In this document: piece by piece, positions 47,752 through 56,743 of the stretch
Numbering within the stretch: the first letter of the stretch is position 1
Layout of the letters: each line of letters begins with the position of its first letter
DNA from: Bog-473 sp963717455
GTDB taxonomy: Bacteria; Actinomycetota; Acidimicrobiia; Acidimicrobiales; RAAP-2
DNA length: 64,000 nucleotides
Direction of reading: 5' to 3'
Assembly: GCA_963717455.1 (NCBI GenBank)
Contig: OY970336.1
Location: 3,100,001-3,164,000 of the forward strand
Translations under genes and position numbers: made by a program
The notes under the pieces: model-generated
Database searches by the model: none
Told to the model about the DNA's origin: nothing
What the model saw: only the letters and a program-made list of their open reading frames with translations

Positions 47752-48401
47752 GTGAGCACCGCCGGATCCGGCGTCGACACCCACGAGATGGTTCTGATCC
47801 ACCGTGTCATCCGGCGCGAGGTCGGTCAGCTACCCCGACTGTTCCGCTCCGCGGCCAAGACCCTGCGCGATCCAAGATCATCGGCAAGCACGACCGAGAG
47901 ATGTTGGACTTCCTGCACACGCACCACACCGGCGAGGACTTGCTGCTCTTTCCCCTGCTCCGCGAGCGAAGTGTGCTCGACCCGGAGCTGATGGACCGAA
48001 TGGATGCCCAACACGCTCAAGTCAACGACGCCGTCGTGGCCATCAACGCGGAGCTGCCGACGTGGACGACGAGCGCGGACGCCGCCGCCGGCGAGCGGAT
48101 GGCGGCCTGCATCGACACGACGATGCCGACACTGATCGGTCACCTCGATGAGGAGCAGCAGAAACTGCTCCCGGTCGTCTCGGTCACGCTCACAAAGAGT
48201 GAATGGGACGCGCTCGGCAAGCACAGCATCAGCGCGACCCCGGTCACGCGGCGCCTGCTGACCCTCGGATACATCACCGAGGAGACCGATGACGCGGAGC
48301 GGCAGAAGTTCATGCAGGTCCTGCCAGCCCCGGTTCGTCTGGCCTACAAGCTGATCGGCCACCGCCAGTTCACCCGCGAGACCACCGCGATCCGCGGCTG
48401 A
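47752..48401 (+). pseudogene. hemerythrin-domain protein, one frameshift
   Basis: GTG 47752 gives MSTAGSGVDTHEMVLIHRVI and REVGQLPRLFRSAAKTL. Near 47866-47876 a one-base shift is needed to reach SKIIGKHDREMLDFLHTHHTGEDLLLFPLL. Iron-ligand pattern: H in DTHEMVLIH, HTHHTGE, MDAQHAQV and GHLDEEQQKLLPV. A C-terminal extension (TPVTRRLLTLGYITEE) is typical of actinobacterial hemerythrin proteins. Binds a di-iron centre for O2, NO or redox sensing. Divergent from luxR. Confidence 0.78.
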
Positions 48402-48496
48402 CCCATCTCGCGACCCGACACCAACGCTGCCAGTGCATCAACGGCCCCCGCAACCGCCTACCCATCCTCAACGTGCCAACCGACAAGGAGATTCAG

Positions 48497-48661
48497 ATGA
48501 CATTGTTGCATCCGGGCGAGAAGTTCCCCAACCTCGCCGTCACCCCAATTGACGGGGCCGCCCTGGAGCTGCCCGACGTACGGCGACTGCGGCGTGATTA
48601 TCGCCCTGTCGGCTTGGGAAGGAAACTCATGACCTCGGAACAGGAGCCCGGTCTCCAATGA
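48497..48661 (+). pseudogene. peroxiredoxin N-terminal stub
   Basis: ATG 48497 gives MTLLHPGEKFPNLAVTPIDG then AALELPD, the start of an AhpC/TSA-like protein. The expected continuation with the CPYC motif is absent; the reading passes through a short out-of-frame stretch (YGDCGVIIAL in another frame) and stops at 48661. The stop overlaps the MFS ATG (ATGA), so it could still act as a coupled leader ORF. Confidence 0.55.
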
Positions 48662-50181
48662 GTGCGCTTTCCGAACCCCAGACGTCCCCTCTTTACACCC
48701 CCCGCGCGAAGAACCTCGCCCTGCTCCTGCTCGCGACGACGCAGTTCGTGATCGTGATCGACGCCTCGATCGTCAACGTGGCGCTGCCATCAATCGGGCG
48801 GGCGCTGAACGTCTCGCGCACGGACCTCTCGTGGGTCGTGAACGCATACGTGCTGACCTTCGGCGGTTTCTTACTTCTGGGCGGCCGGATGGCCGACCTG
48901 CTCGGGCGCCGGCGCATGTTCATAGTTGGGCTCGTGCTCTTCACGCTCGCCTCGCTCGCGGGCGGACTGGCGCAATCGGAGGCATGGCTGATCGTCGCCC
49001 GCGCCGCGCAGGGCCTCGGAGCAGCGATCGTTTCGCCGGCCGCCCTCTCGATCATCACCACCACTTTCGCCGAGGGTGCTGAGCGTAACCGCGCGCTCGG
49101 CATCTGGGGCGCCGTGGCTGGCGCTGGGGGCGCTGCCGGGGTGTTGCTCGGCGGCATCCTCACCAGTGGACTGAGCTGGCGATGGGTCTTCTTCGTCAAC
49201 GTCCCGATCGGCCTCGCGGCGGCAGCGCTCGCGCCCCGGACGCTGGTCGAGAGCCGCGCCGACGATGGCACCCACTCGTTCGACGTGCCGGGTGCGGTCA
49301 CCGTCACCGCGGGCCTGTCGCTGCTCGTCTACGCGATCGTCAACGCCGTTAACGTGGGTTGGAGATCGTCGGAGACGCTGCTGCTGATCGCCGGTGCGGT
49401 CGTCCTGCTGGTCGCCTTCCTGCTGATCGAGTCCCGGCAGCGCCAGCCGCTGATGCCGTTCTCGATCTTCCGCCTGCGGACCCTACGGGGCGCGGACATC
49501 GTCGGCCTGCTGCTCGGCATGTCGCTGTTCTCGATGTTCTTCTTCATCTCCCTGTACCTCCAGGAAGTCCTGCACTACTCGCCGATCAAGACGGGAATCG
49601 CGTTCCTGCCGCTGGCGGTCGGAATCATCATCTCGGCCGGGCTCGCGTCTCAGGTGGTCACGCGGATCGGGTTCAGGCCGACGCTGATCGCCGGGCTGCT
49701 GCTCGTCGCCGGCGGCCTGCTCTGGTTCACGCGAGTCCCCGCAACGGGAGGCTCATACGTCGCTGACGTCCTCGGCCCGTCGCTGCTGTCGGCCGCGGGG
49801 TTCGGGCTCGCCTTCGTGTCCGTGACGATCGCCGCAGTCGCGGGGACCAGGCCGCATGAGGCGGGGCTGGCATCGGGTCTGATCAACACCGCGCAGCAAA
49901 TCGGCGGCGCGCTCGGACTGGCGATCCTCGCGTCGATCGCCAACAGCCGCACCCAGAGCCTCTTCCACTCTGGAGTCCACAACGCCTCGGTTGCCCTGAC
50001 CAAGGGGTTCGACCAGGCGTTCTTGGTGGGCGCCGGCTTCGCCGTCGCCGGTGCGATCCTGGCCTTCGTGCTGATCTCCTCACGGGACAGCCGCGGGCAC
50101 TTGTTGGCCGCCCGCAGCGGCGACCCCACTCCTGCGGCTGCCGTCGGCGGCGACCCCACTCCTGCGGCTGCTGTCGGCTAA
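48658..50181 (+). CDS. MFS drug exporter, DHA2 family (14 TM)
   Basis: 507 residues. Fourteen hydrophobic helices; first helix VIVIDASIVNVALPSIGRAL, motif A GGRMADLLGRRRMF, motif C-like GIWGAVAGAGGAAGVLLGG. Typical EmrB/QacA H+-driven multidrug exporter. The C-terminus carries two perfect 10-residue repeats (GDPTPAAAVG twice), from a 30-bp tandem duplication at the end of the gene. Overlaps the peroxiredoxin stub. Confidence 0.92.
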   Translation: MSALSEPQTSPLYTPRAKNLALLLLATTQFVIVIDASIVNVALPSIGRALNVSRTDLSWVVNAYVLTFGGFLLLGGRMADLLGRRRMFIVGLVLFTLASLAGGLAQSEAWLIVARAAQGLGAAIVSPAALSIITTTFAEGAERNRALGIWGAVAGAGGAAGVLLGGILTSGLSWRWVFFVNVPIGLAAAALAPRTLVESRADDGTHSFDVPGAVTVTAGLSLLVYAIVNAVNVGWRSSETLLLIAGAVVLLVAFLLIESRQRQPLMPFSIFRLRTLRGADIVGLLLGMSLFSMFFFISLYLQEVLHYSPIKTGIAFLPLAVGIIISAGLASQVVTRIGFRPTLIAGLLLVAGGLLWFTRVPATGGSYVADVLGPSLLSAAGFGLAFVSVTIAAVAGTRPHEAGLASGLINTAQQIGGALGLAILASIANSRTQSLFHSGVHNASVALTKGFDQAFLVGAGFAVAGAILAFVLISSRDSRGHLLAARSGDPTPAAAVGGDPTPAAAVG

Positions 50182-50415
50182 TTCACCGCGCCTCGTCCTC
50201 CAAGCGGGCTACCAACGCCACAGCCACGCTCGCCGCGGCGGACCCTCACCCCCATCGGGTCCAAAACACTCTCCCCGCTCGAACCAGAGCTTGGCACTCG
50301 GGAGCTGACGAAATACCTCGCTCCTGACAGGGACGAGTGGTCCGAACAATTCAGCGGCGCGTTCGACGACCCGACAACCCGCCTCGTTTCGCTATGGCCG
50401 GCGCGCCCACCGCGA

Positions 50416-50502
50416 CTACGCGAGATGTCTTTCAGGCCTCGCTCGCTTCCCTCCGAGGAGCGCGCCGACGCGAGCGCGCTCCGCTTCCCTGCCGTAGAGC
50501 AT
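50416..50502 (-). pseudogene. luxR 5' stub in the second repeat copy
   Basis: ATG 50502 gives MLYGREAERARVGALLGGKR, nearly the same N-terminus as the luxR at 47536, then ends at TAG 50416 after 28 codons. No ATPase domain remains. The upstream leader and palindrome are preserved. Confidence 0.75.
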
Positions 50503-50580
50503 CCGCTGTAATGGTACCCGCCGTCGCCGGGAACCAAACCGGCGAAATCGCCGGTGCGAATGCCAACGACGGGCAGCCAT
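50459..50580. repeat. 122-bp direct repeat, copy 2
   Basis: Matches copy 1 (47495-47616), including the ACCGGCGA-AA-TCGCCGGT palindrome at 50538-50555. Same orientation, about 2.96 kb apart. The following gene is again an MFS exporter. Confidence 0.85.
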
Positions 50581-50643
50581 CCTCGACCCAGTGCCCGTGT
50601 TTCAACAAGTGAAGGTCTTGAACAGCCAGATCTGAGGCAAACG

Positions 50644-51306
50644 ATGACCTCGCTCGACAACAAAGATTACGCCGGACTGCCCGTAGGTGAGCGCTCCGAC
50701 CGCCAGGAGCCCAATCGACGGGTTCCGGCCATGTCCAATGGCGGTCCCGGAGGCGACCCGTCGTTAGCACCGGCCGCGCCCGTCGTACACCGCTGGCGGG
50801 CCTTCGTCCTACTGGCCGTGGCGTATTTCATGACAATCGTGGACCTAACCATCGTCAACGTCGCCCTGCCCACGATCGGTCGCAAGCTCCAGTTCCCAGA
50901 GTCAGACCTTCAATGGGTGGTGACCGCCTACCAATGGGTGGTGACCGCCTACGGGCTCACCTTTGGGGGGTTCCTGTTGCTCGGGGGTCGAGCCGCTGAC
51001 CTGCTCGGACGACGGCGGTTGTTCATGATCGGCATGGTCACCTTCACAGCAGCATCCTTGGCCTGCTCGCTGGCCACCACTGACACGTTCCTGATCGTCA
51101 TGCGCGGGTTCCAGGGACTGGGGGCCGCCATATTGCTCCCCGCGGCTCTGTCGATCGTGATGAACATGTTTGAAGAGCGTTCTGAACGCAACAAAGCCCT
51201 CGGCGCCTGGGGTGCCCTTGCGGCCACCGGTGCAACGGGCTCGCTCGGCGACGTGGGCGAGAACCGGAGGTATCCAATGGCTAGATATCAGGGAGAAGAG
51301 TCATGA
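50644..51306 (+). pseudogene. truncated second MFS exporter with an internal 21-bp duplication
   Basis: ATG 50644 (MTSLDNKDYAGLPVGER). MTIVDLTIVNVALPTIGRKL, GGRAADLLGRRRLF and MRGFQGLGAAILLPAAL show a DHA2-type exporter. Only five or six helices are present; after LGAWGALAATGATGS the frame runs into unrelated codons and stops at 51306. QWVVTAYQWVVTAY is produced by an exact 21-bp tandem duplication at 50911-50952, which would break helix two. Not functional as a transporter. Confidence 0.75.
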
Positions 51307-51767
51307 AGGCGATGAGCAAAAACGAGAAGACAACGGTCCAGGCCGCGTCGGCCAGCCGGATGAATATGCGCCGCGAGGCCCGGTTCCAGCTCGTGGGCCT
51401 GTCGGCACAGTTCCTGCTCGGGATGGCGGTCAACCTGATCGGGCAGCCGTCGGAGACCACCGGGGCTGCTCACGCCGTCAGCACCGTGCTGCTCGGGCTG
51501 CACGTCGCGGTCGCGATCGGCCTGGTCGCTGGGGCCGTCATGGTCATCCGGGCCGCCCGCGGCGGCGGGGACCGGGCGCGTCAGCTCGCACGCTCTAGCG
51601 CCGTCCTGATCGGCCTCACTGTCATCGCCGGGGTGATGACAGTGATCACCAAGAACAACTGGTGGTCCTACACCATGGCAGCCGGCTTCATCGCCTCCCT
51701 ACTGCTGTACGTGAGCCTGCTGGTGTGGGCGCAGAGCCTGGTGCCGCCGCCAGAGCAACCGAACTGA
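51303..51767 (+). CDS. four-helix membrane protein, unknown function
   Basis: 154 residues from ATG 51303. After a hydrophilic N-terminus (MNMRREARFQLVGLSAQF) four transmembrane helices follow (LLGMAVNLIG; VLLGLHVAVAIGLVAGAVMVI; LIGLTVIAGVMTVI; TMAAGFIASLLLYVSLLVW). Not assigned to a family. Its ATG overlaps the end of the truncated MFS frame. Confidence 0.7.
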   Translation: MKAMSKNEKTTVQAASASRMNMRREARFQLVGLSAQFLLGMAVNLIGQPSETTGAAHAVSTVLLGLHVAVAIGLVAGAVMVIRAARGGGDRARQLARSSAVLIGLTVIAGVMTVITKNNWWSYTMAAGFIASLLLYVSLLVWAQSLVPPPEQPN

Positions 51768-51871
51768 TCCAGGTCCGCTCCCCGCGGTGGGCATCGCGCA
51801 CCTGCCCGGCCTCGCCCATAGCGGGCCCGCAGAGCTGACCGCTAATGAGTGCGATCTATCAAAGCTCGCTG

Positions 51872-52150
51872 TCAGGGCCGTCCGGCCCCGGGCGCGGGGG
51901 CCGGGAAGGCGAAGACCTGGCCGCTGGGCGGCCCGGGCTGGGATTCGCCGTAGTGTTCGCCGACGACGAACAGGCGCGGGTCGTCCCCCGGGCTGAGCGC
52001 GCAGGCGAAGGCGCCCCGGTCCAGGCTGACGATGTTCAGGACCTCGCCGCCTTCACGCACCCGGACGCAGCGCCGGCTGCCGACGTCGGCGTACCAGATT
52101 CCCTCCGGCAGCGGAACGGTAACGGTCTTAGCGACCAGTGTCATAGGCAA
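51872..52150 (-). pseudogene. C-terminal fragment of an SMP-30/gluconolactonase-like protein
   Basis: Minus strand reads LPEGIWYADVGSRRCVRVRE, GGEVLNIVSLDRGAFACALS and PRLFVVGEHYGE, the last two blades of an SMP-30/gluconolaconase/LRE-type propeller. The N-terminal about 200 residues are absent. The C-terminal end (PGPPSGQVFAFPAPAPGAG) is Pro-rich as in relatives. Confidence 0.65.
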
Positions 52151-52190
52151 CGCGTCGCATACGGCGTCGTTTACCTACGGCACATCACCC

Positions 52191-52350
52191 CCTCCACCAT
52201 CTCCGCCTCCACCATCCCCTCCATCACCGCACGGCTATTGGCTCGTTGGGTCTGACGGTGGGATCTTCACCTTCGGATCGGGGCAGTTCTACGGCTCGAC
52301 CGGAAACCTCCGACTGCTGCGCCCCGTAGTGGGCATCGTGCCCACCAAAG
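52191..52350 (+). pseudogene. fragment with one GYWLV repeat
   Basis: A Pro/Ser linker (SPPPPSPPPPSPPSPHG) leads into GYWLVGSDGGIFTFGSGQFY and LRLLRPVVGIV, one unit of the repeat found six times at 4.84-5.60 kb. It then joins directly to a serine recombinase tail. A chimeric junction, not a working gene. Confidence 0.6.
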
Positions 52351-52539
52351 ACCAGCCGGTCAGCGAGGCCGAGATTCGGGCGCTGGTGAAGTCACAGCGG
52401 AGGGTCCTACAGGGCCTCGCACGGGCCACCCCCGAGCAGCGAGCGGCCATCTACGGTGAGCTGACCGGGTGCGGATCACGTACGACCCCGCCGAGCCTGG
52501 ATGGGTCACCGTCGAGGCCAGCCCCGCGTGTGTTAATGC

Positions 52540-53965
52540 GGCTCATCGGATCCTGGCGGGGTCCGCGCCCCTGACCAGGATCACCTCGAGCGCGACGAAG
52601 GTGCTTCAAGCTTGAGGTGTGACCCAACAACCAAGAAGCACCTTCGTTCTTCGCGACCATAGCGAGATACTCGAAGCCCTTGTCGGGCTCAAAGACGTGG
52701 TGGTCCTGCACTACGAGCGACGCGGACCCGATGTCGAGCTGGCCATCGAACAGCTGATCAGGAGTCCAGTGCGCTGCCCATCGTGTGCCGCGGAGGCCGC
52801 GGTCAAGGAACGTCCGGTGGTGCATTACGTCGACTTGCCCGTCTATGGGACGCCCATGTCACTGGCCTGGAAGAAGCACCGGATGCGCTGTGTGAACGAG
52901 CACTGCCCGAAGAAGACCTGGATGCTCAGCGACCACCGCATTGCGGCAAAGAAGTGCCTGCTGACCACCAGGGCTGCCAAATGGGCGACGCGCCAGGTCG
53001 GAGACGGTCGCACGGTCAAAGAGGTTGCCGCCGAGTTGGCCTGTGACTGGCACACGGTCAACGAGGCCACGATCACCTATGGCCAAGCCCTGCTCGAGGC
53101 CGATCGCAAGCGCTTGAACCAGACGACGGCTATCGGTCTCGACGAGACCTCCTTCGTGCGCTTGGCCGGGAACCGGACCGACTACGCCACCACCGTGGCC
53201 GATGTAGAGCACCACCAGATCATCGACATCCTCCCCAGCCGCAACTACGTCGACGTGGCCGCCTGGCTGGACAAACAGCCCAACTCCTGGAAGGAGCGCA
53301 TCGAATACGGAGCTCTCGACATGTCGGCAACCTATGCCGCCGTCTACAGCGTGCTCTTGCCCAAAGCGGCCCAGGTGGTCGACCCCTTCCACGTGATCAG
53401 CCTGGCGAATCGATCCCTCGACGCCATCCGCCGGCGCGTCCAGATCGAACAACTCGGCCACCGGGGTCGCAGAGACGATCCCCTCCATCGAGCCCGACGC
53501 CTGCTGCTTATGGGCGAGGAGAAATTGAGCGATGAGGCGACTGAGCGCCTGAGCTCCCTCCTCGAACTCGGCGACCCCGGCGCCGAGGTGGCCATTGCCT
53601 ACCGTGTGAAGGAGCGTTTACGCGACTTCTATCGGACCGGCGATCCCGACGATGCCAAGGCGATGCTCGCCGAGCTGCAGGCGCACTGCACGAAGAAGGC
53701 GATGCCGCCCGAAGCCAGCGTCTCGGGCGCACCATCAAGCACTGCTCCGACAAGATCGCCAACTACCACCTGGCCCGGGTCTCCAACGGCCCCACCGAAG
53801 CGCTCAACAACCTGATCAAACGGATCAAGCGCATCGGCTTCGGATTCCGCAACTTCGAGAACTACCGGATCCGAGCGCTGCTCTACGCCGGCAAGCCGAA
53901 CTGGCGAGTCCTAGGCTCGATCGTCGTCCGCTGAGCAGGCAGACCCCGCCAGGATCCGATGGTCC
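52540..53965 (+). mobile_element. ISL3-family insertion sequence, 1426 bp, with 8-bp target duplication
   Basis: The left end begins GGCTCATCGGATCCTG and the right end, read inward, GGACCATCGGATCCTG. The 24-bp inverted repeats differ at two positions. GTTAATGC flanks both ends (52532-52539 and 53966-53973), the 8-bp target duplication expected for ISL3. One transposase gene fills the element. Confidence 0.92.
52619..53934 (+). pseudogene. ISL3-family transposase, one frameshift
   Basis: N-terminal zinc finger (RCPSCAAEAAVKERP, MRCVNEHCPKKTW), helix-turn-helix (VKEVAAELACDWHTVNEAT), then DDE residues: Asp in AIGLDETSFVR and Asp in GALDMSATYAA. After MPPEAS, a one-base shift near 53720 gives RLGRTIKHCSDKIANYHLAR, the catalytic Glu in GPTEALNNLIKRIKR, and GFRNFENYRIRALLYAG to TGA 53934. 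About 438 residues if repaired. All three catalytic residues survive, so an assembly indel is possible. Confidence 0.88.
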
Positions 53966-54094
53966 GTTAATGCGCGTGTCGGAGGGGGGACTCTAACCAT
54001 GAGCACACCAGCCTGGGAGACCAGCTGGGCCACCTGACCGCCTCTCCCCCGTCTCCAATCCGGTGCTGGCACATCCACGGCGGGTACTCAAGCC

Positions 54095-55429
54095 TTAGGC
54101 GCTGGCGACGCTAAAGAGCTTCCATTGTTCCGGAATGCCCTTCAGCGTGTGCTTCCCTCGATCCCGAAATTGGATTCCAGAGCCAATCACGAGGTCCTTC
54201 ACCGTATTGGAGACGAGGACTTCCCCGGGCTCTGCCAGCCCTCCGATACGTGCGCCGATGTGAACGGCGATTCCGGTCAGATCATTGTCGCGGACCTCAC
54301 ATTCGCCGCTGTGGAGCCCGCAGCGGACCTCGATCCCGATCCGATGAGCCTCTTCGGTGATGGCTCTCGCACAGCGCACGGCCCGGCCCGGCCCGTCGAA
54401 GGCGGCCAGAAATCCGTCACCGACGGTCTTGATCTCGCGGCCGCAAAAGCGCTCAATTTCCTCTCGTGTCAGCCGATCGTGTCGATCCAGAAGGTCTCGC
54501 CAGGCATGGTCCCCAAGGGCCGAGGCGCGCTCTGTCGAGCCGACGATGTCAGTGAAGAGCACGGTTGCCAGAATGCGGTCGATCTCATATTCACCCCGCG
54601 TGCCGGTGAGAAATTGCTCGACAAGATCCACGGCTTCGTCTTCGTCACCGGGGCGAGCGCTCAAGTGGTAGTCACCTGGGAGCTCGACGAAGGAGGCATT
54701 GGCGATGTGCTCCGCGAGGTAACGACCGGCCTCGACGGACACGACGTAATCGCCCCTTCGGTGTATCACGAGTGTTGGGGCACTGATGGTGGGGAGCACC
54801 CGCCGGATGTCGACCTGGAGATTCATCTCCAGGAGCTGGCGGGCCGCCCCGGGGCTGGCGGCGAAGCGCTCGAAGCGACCCGTCTCCTCCTGAGCGCGTT
54901 CGTCGTCTGAAACCCCCTGGATGAAATACGGCAAGACGGTTCCCGTCCCCCAGTTCTGCTCGGCGAAGTCGAGCTGGGGGGTGACCTCTTCCTCGCTCCA
55001 ACCCCAAGGCCAATCGGGCCCCGCGGCGAACCGTGGTCCCGTACCTCGCAGCACCAACGCGGAAGCTCGCTCGGGATAGAGGGCGGCAAACACCATGCAC
55101 ATCGGGCCACCCTCCGAAACACCGATGAGAGCCGCCCGTTCGCTCTCGACCGCGTCCATCACTGCTCGGATGTCATCCATCCGTTCTTCGAGAGTCGACC
55201 AGCCTCCGACCCGGTCAGAAAGTCCGGTACCCCGTTTGTCGAAGACGATCACACGGCAGAACTGGGACAATCGGCGAAAGATGTTGGCCCAGTATGGCAT
55301 TTCCCAGTTCATCTCCACATGGGAAATGAAGCCTGGCGCATACACCAGGTCGAAAGGTCCGTCCCCAAACACCTGATAAGCGATGTGGAGATTCCCGCTC
55401 ATGGCGTAGCGGGTCACGGGCCGGCTCAC
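54095..55429 (-). CDS. alpha/beta hydrolase fused to a class III adenylate/guanylate cyclase
   Basis: 444 residues, single frame. Residues about 1-275 form an alpha/beta hydrolase: FDLVYAPGFISHVEMNWE, nucleophile elbow LIGVSEGGPM (Ser in GVSEGG), Asp near RRGDYVVSVE, His in PGDYHLSA. Residues about 285-444 form a class III cyclase: TVLFTDIVGSTERASALGD (metal-binding Asp), EIKTVGDGFLAAFD (second Asp), VRCGLHSGECE, IAVHIGARI. This fused architecture is common in actinobacteria and mycobacteria. It would make cAMP, with the hydrolase domain possibly sensing a ligand. Confidence 0.92.
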   Translation of the reverse strand: MSRPVTRYAMSGNLHIAYQVFGDGPFDLVYAPGFISHVEMNWEMPYWANIFRRLSQFCRVIVFDKRGTGLSDRVGGWSTLEERMDDIRAVMDAVESERAALIGVSEGGPMCMVFAALYPERASALVLRGTGPRFAAGPDWPWGWSEEEVTPQLDFAEQNWGTGTVLPYFIQGVSDDERAQEETGRFERFAASPGAARQLLEMNLQVDIRRVLPTISAPTLVIHRRGDYVVSVEAGRYLAEHIANASFVELPGDYHLSARPGDEDEAVDLVEQFLTGTRGEYEIDRILATVLFTDIVGSTERASALGDHAWRDLLDRHDRLTREEIERFCGREIKTVGDGFLAAFDGPGRAVRCARAITEEAHRIGIEVRCGLHSGECEVRDNDLTGIAVHIGARIGGLAEPGEVLVSNTVKDLVIGSGIQFRDRGKHTLKGIPEQWKLFSVASA

Positions 55430-55704
55430 GACACCAGTGTGGCCCAGGTGCAGCCCGTAGTGCGTCGGACGTCCGGGTGTGCATGATTAGGTCTGGCTGC
55501 AGCAGTTCGCTGCTGGCTAACCGCAGCCTGGAACTGCGGGCTCCCGGGCGAGGGCCTCCCAATTCGGTGAGGGGGGCGGACCGTTCGGGATCGGTCGCTG
55601 GCGCCATCACGGGGCAGTTCCGGGGCCGGATCGGCGAGAATCCACGCCGGCTTACGCCGCCACTTCGCGCCGCTTTCAACCCGCAGCCGGGGCGGTGCTT
55701 CAGG

Positions 55705-55830
55705 ATGGTCCAGTCCGTACACCTTCAGCCGAGCCACTGCCACGAGGAGCCGGCGCGGACGGAGGGCTGGTTCTCGCCAAAGGGCGACCGATGGTTCTGG
55801 GTGTGGACCTGTCCCGACGACCTTGCGTGA
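55705..55830 (+). CDS. small hypothetical protein (41 aa)
   Basis: MVQSVHLQPSHCHEEPARTE then GWFSPKGDRWFWVWTCPDDL, a Cys/His-containing mini-protein. It resembles short actinobacterial proteins with an HC...WxC layout that may bind metal. There is no clear ribosome site, so support is weak. The rest of 55430-55970 shows no gene. Confidence 0.35.
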   Translation: MVQSVHLQPSHCHEEPARTEGWFSPKGDRWFWVWTCPDDLA

Positions 55831-55973
55831 CAAACGAGGTTGCGGCAGTTCGGCCGGCTCCGAACCTGACGACCATTCGCCAAGGCACGTGAACCCGAGG
55901 AGGCGTAGCGTCGTGAACATCCGTGCACGGCGGATCACGCAAGCGAGGAACAATCAAGAACCGAGGTAGAGAC

Positions 55974-56288
55974 ATGACGGTGCTTTCCGTAACGACATTG
56001 ACGATAAAGCCTGACCGCTATGAGGAGTTCGTGGCGTCGACCAAGAAGACCAAGTCGCTCCTGGAGAAGCACGGAGCCAAGAACGTTCGGCTGATTGTGG
56101 GTATGAGCGGACAGTCATCGGGAAGTTTCGTGCTCACTCACGAAGCGGACGATTTCACCGACGCCGGTCGCATAACGGACAAGTTCCTCGCAGATCCGGA
56201 AGGGCTGGCGGTGACGATGGAATCGGGCACCGCAGAGGGCACGGTGGTCAGCTGGCAGCCGTCGACATGGGTGGAGATTCCGCTCTGA
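55974..56288 (+). CDS. small dimeric alpha/beta-barrel-like protein (104 aa)
   Basis: ATG 55974 (MTVLSVTTLTIKPDRYEEFV) has GAGG upstream. The sequence alternates strands and helices (ASTKKTKSLLEKHGAKNVRLI; VLTHEADDFTDAGRITDKFL) in the manner of NIPSNAP/ABM-type ferredoxin-like barrels. Function unknown; stand-alone, clean frame. Confidence 0.7.
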   Translation: MTVLSVTTLTIKPDRYEEFVASTKKTKSLLEKHGAKNVRLIVGMSGQSSGSFVLTHEADDFTDAGRITDKFLADPEGLAVTMESGTAEGTVVSWQPSTWVEIPL

Positions 56289-56334
56289 TCCAAGAGAAGG
56301 GTCATCGAGCGGGTCAACCGGGTTCACCCACGCT

Positions 56335-56743
56335 TTGACCGGGTGCCCCGGTCCACGGGAATTGAGCGTGACAAGGTCCGCGTTCCGGTTCGGCAGAGCT
56401 GCTTCGCGTCTCATTGTCCCAGCGGGCCCCCTGCCTAGCCTCGACGCCGACGCCAAGCTGTTGCCGCCCGGGTCTCCCCGAGTGGAAGGCCGCGATGCGA
56501 TCCGAACGTTCGCCGACGGGATGTTTGCCGCGGGTTGTCGATCTCTCGACCTCACGACCGCGGACGTCGTCGAGGCGGGCGATTGTGCGATAGAGGTTGG
56601 GAGCTTTGTGATGGACGATCGAGCCGCCCGGTGCTGACCCGATCGGGAAGTTGGGAAGTACGTTGCGATCTACAGACGCCGGGTCCGACGGATCGTTGAA
56701 GCTGAATGTCGTCACCTTCAACAACGACACGCCTGAGTCCTAA
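56335..56743 (+). pseudogene. SnoaL/DUF4440 (NTF2-like) protein relic
   Basis: LDADAKLLPPGSPRVEGRDA, IRTFADGMFAAGCRSLDLTT and VVEAGDCAIEVGSFVM match an NTF2-like SnoaL/DUF4440 domain. The frame hits a TGA at 56635, continues in frame as GKYVAIYRR, then a one-base shift near 56675 gives GSDGSLKLNVVTFNNDTPES to TAA 56743. The N-terminal helix is missing or degraded. Two independent lesions make true decay likely. Confidence 0.7.

Larger units (their letters stand above)
52352..53996 (+). pseudogene. serine recombinase C-terminal tail split by the ISL3-type element
   Basis: Before the IS: VSEAEIRALVKSQRRVLQGL, ARATPEQRAAIYGELTG, then after a one-base shift VRITYDPAEPGWVTVEASPAC and VNA. After the IS and its duplicated 8 bases the same frame continues VNARVGGGT. 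Removing the element and one target copy restores ACVNARVGGGT, the usual end of actinobacterial large serine recombinases. Only the tail is present here. Confidence 0.75.
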
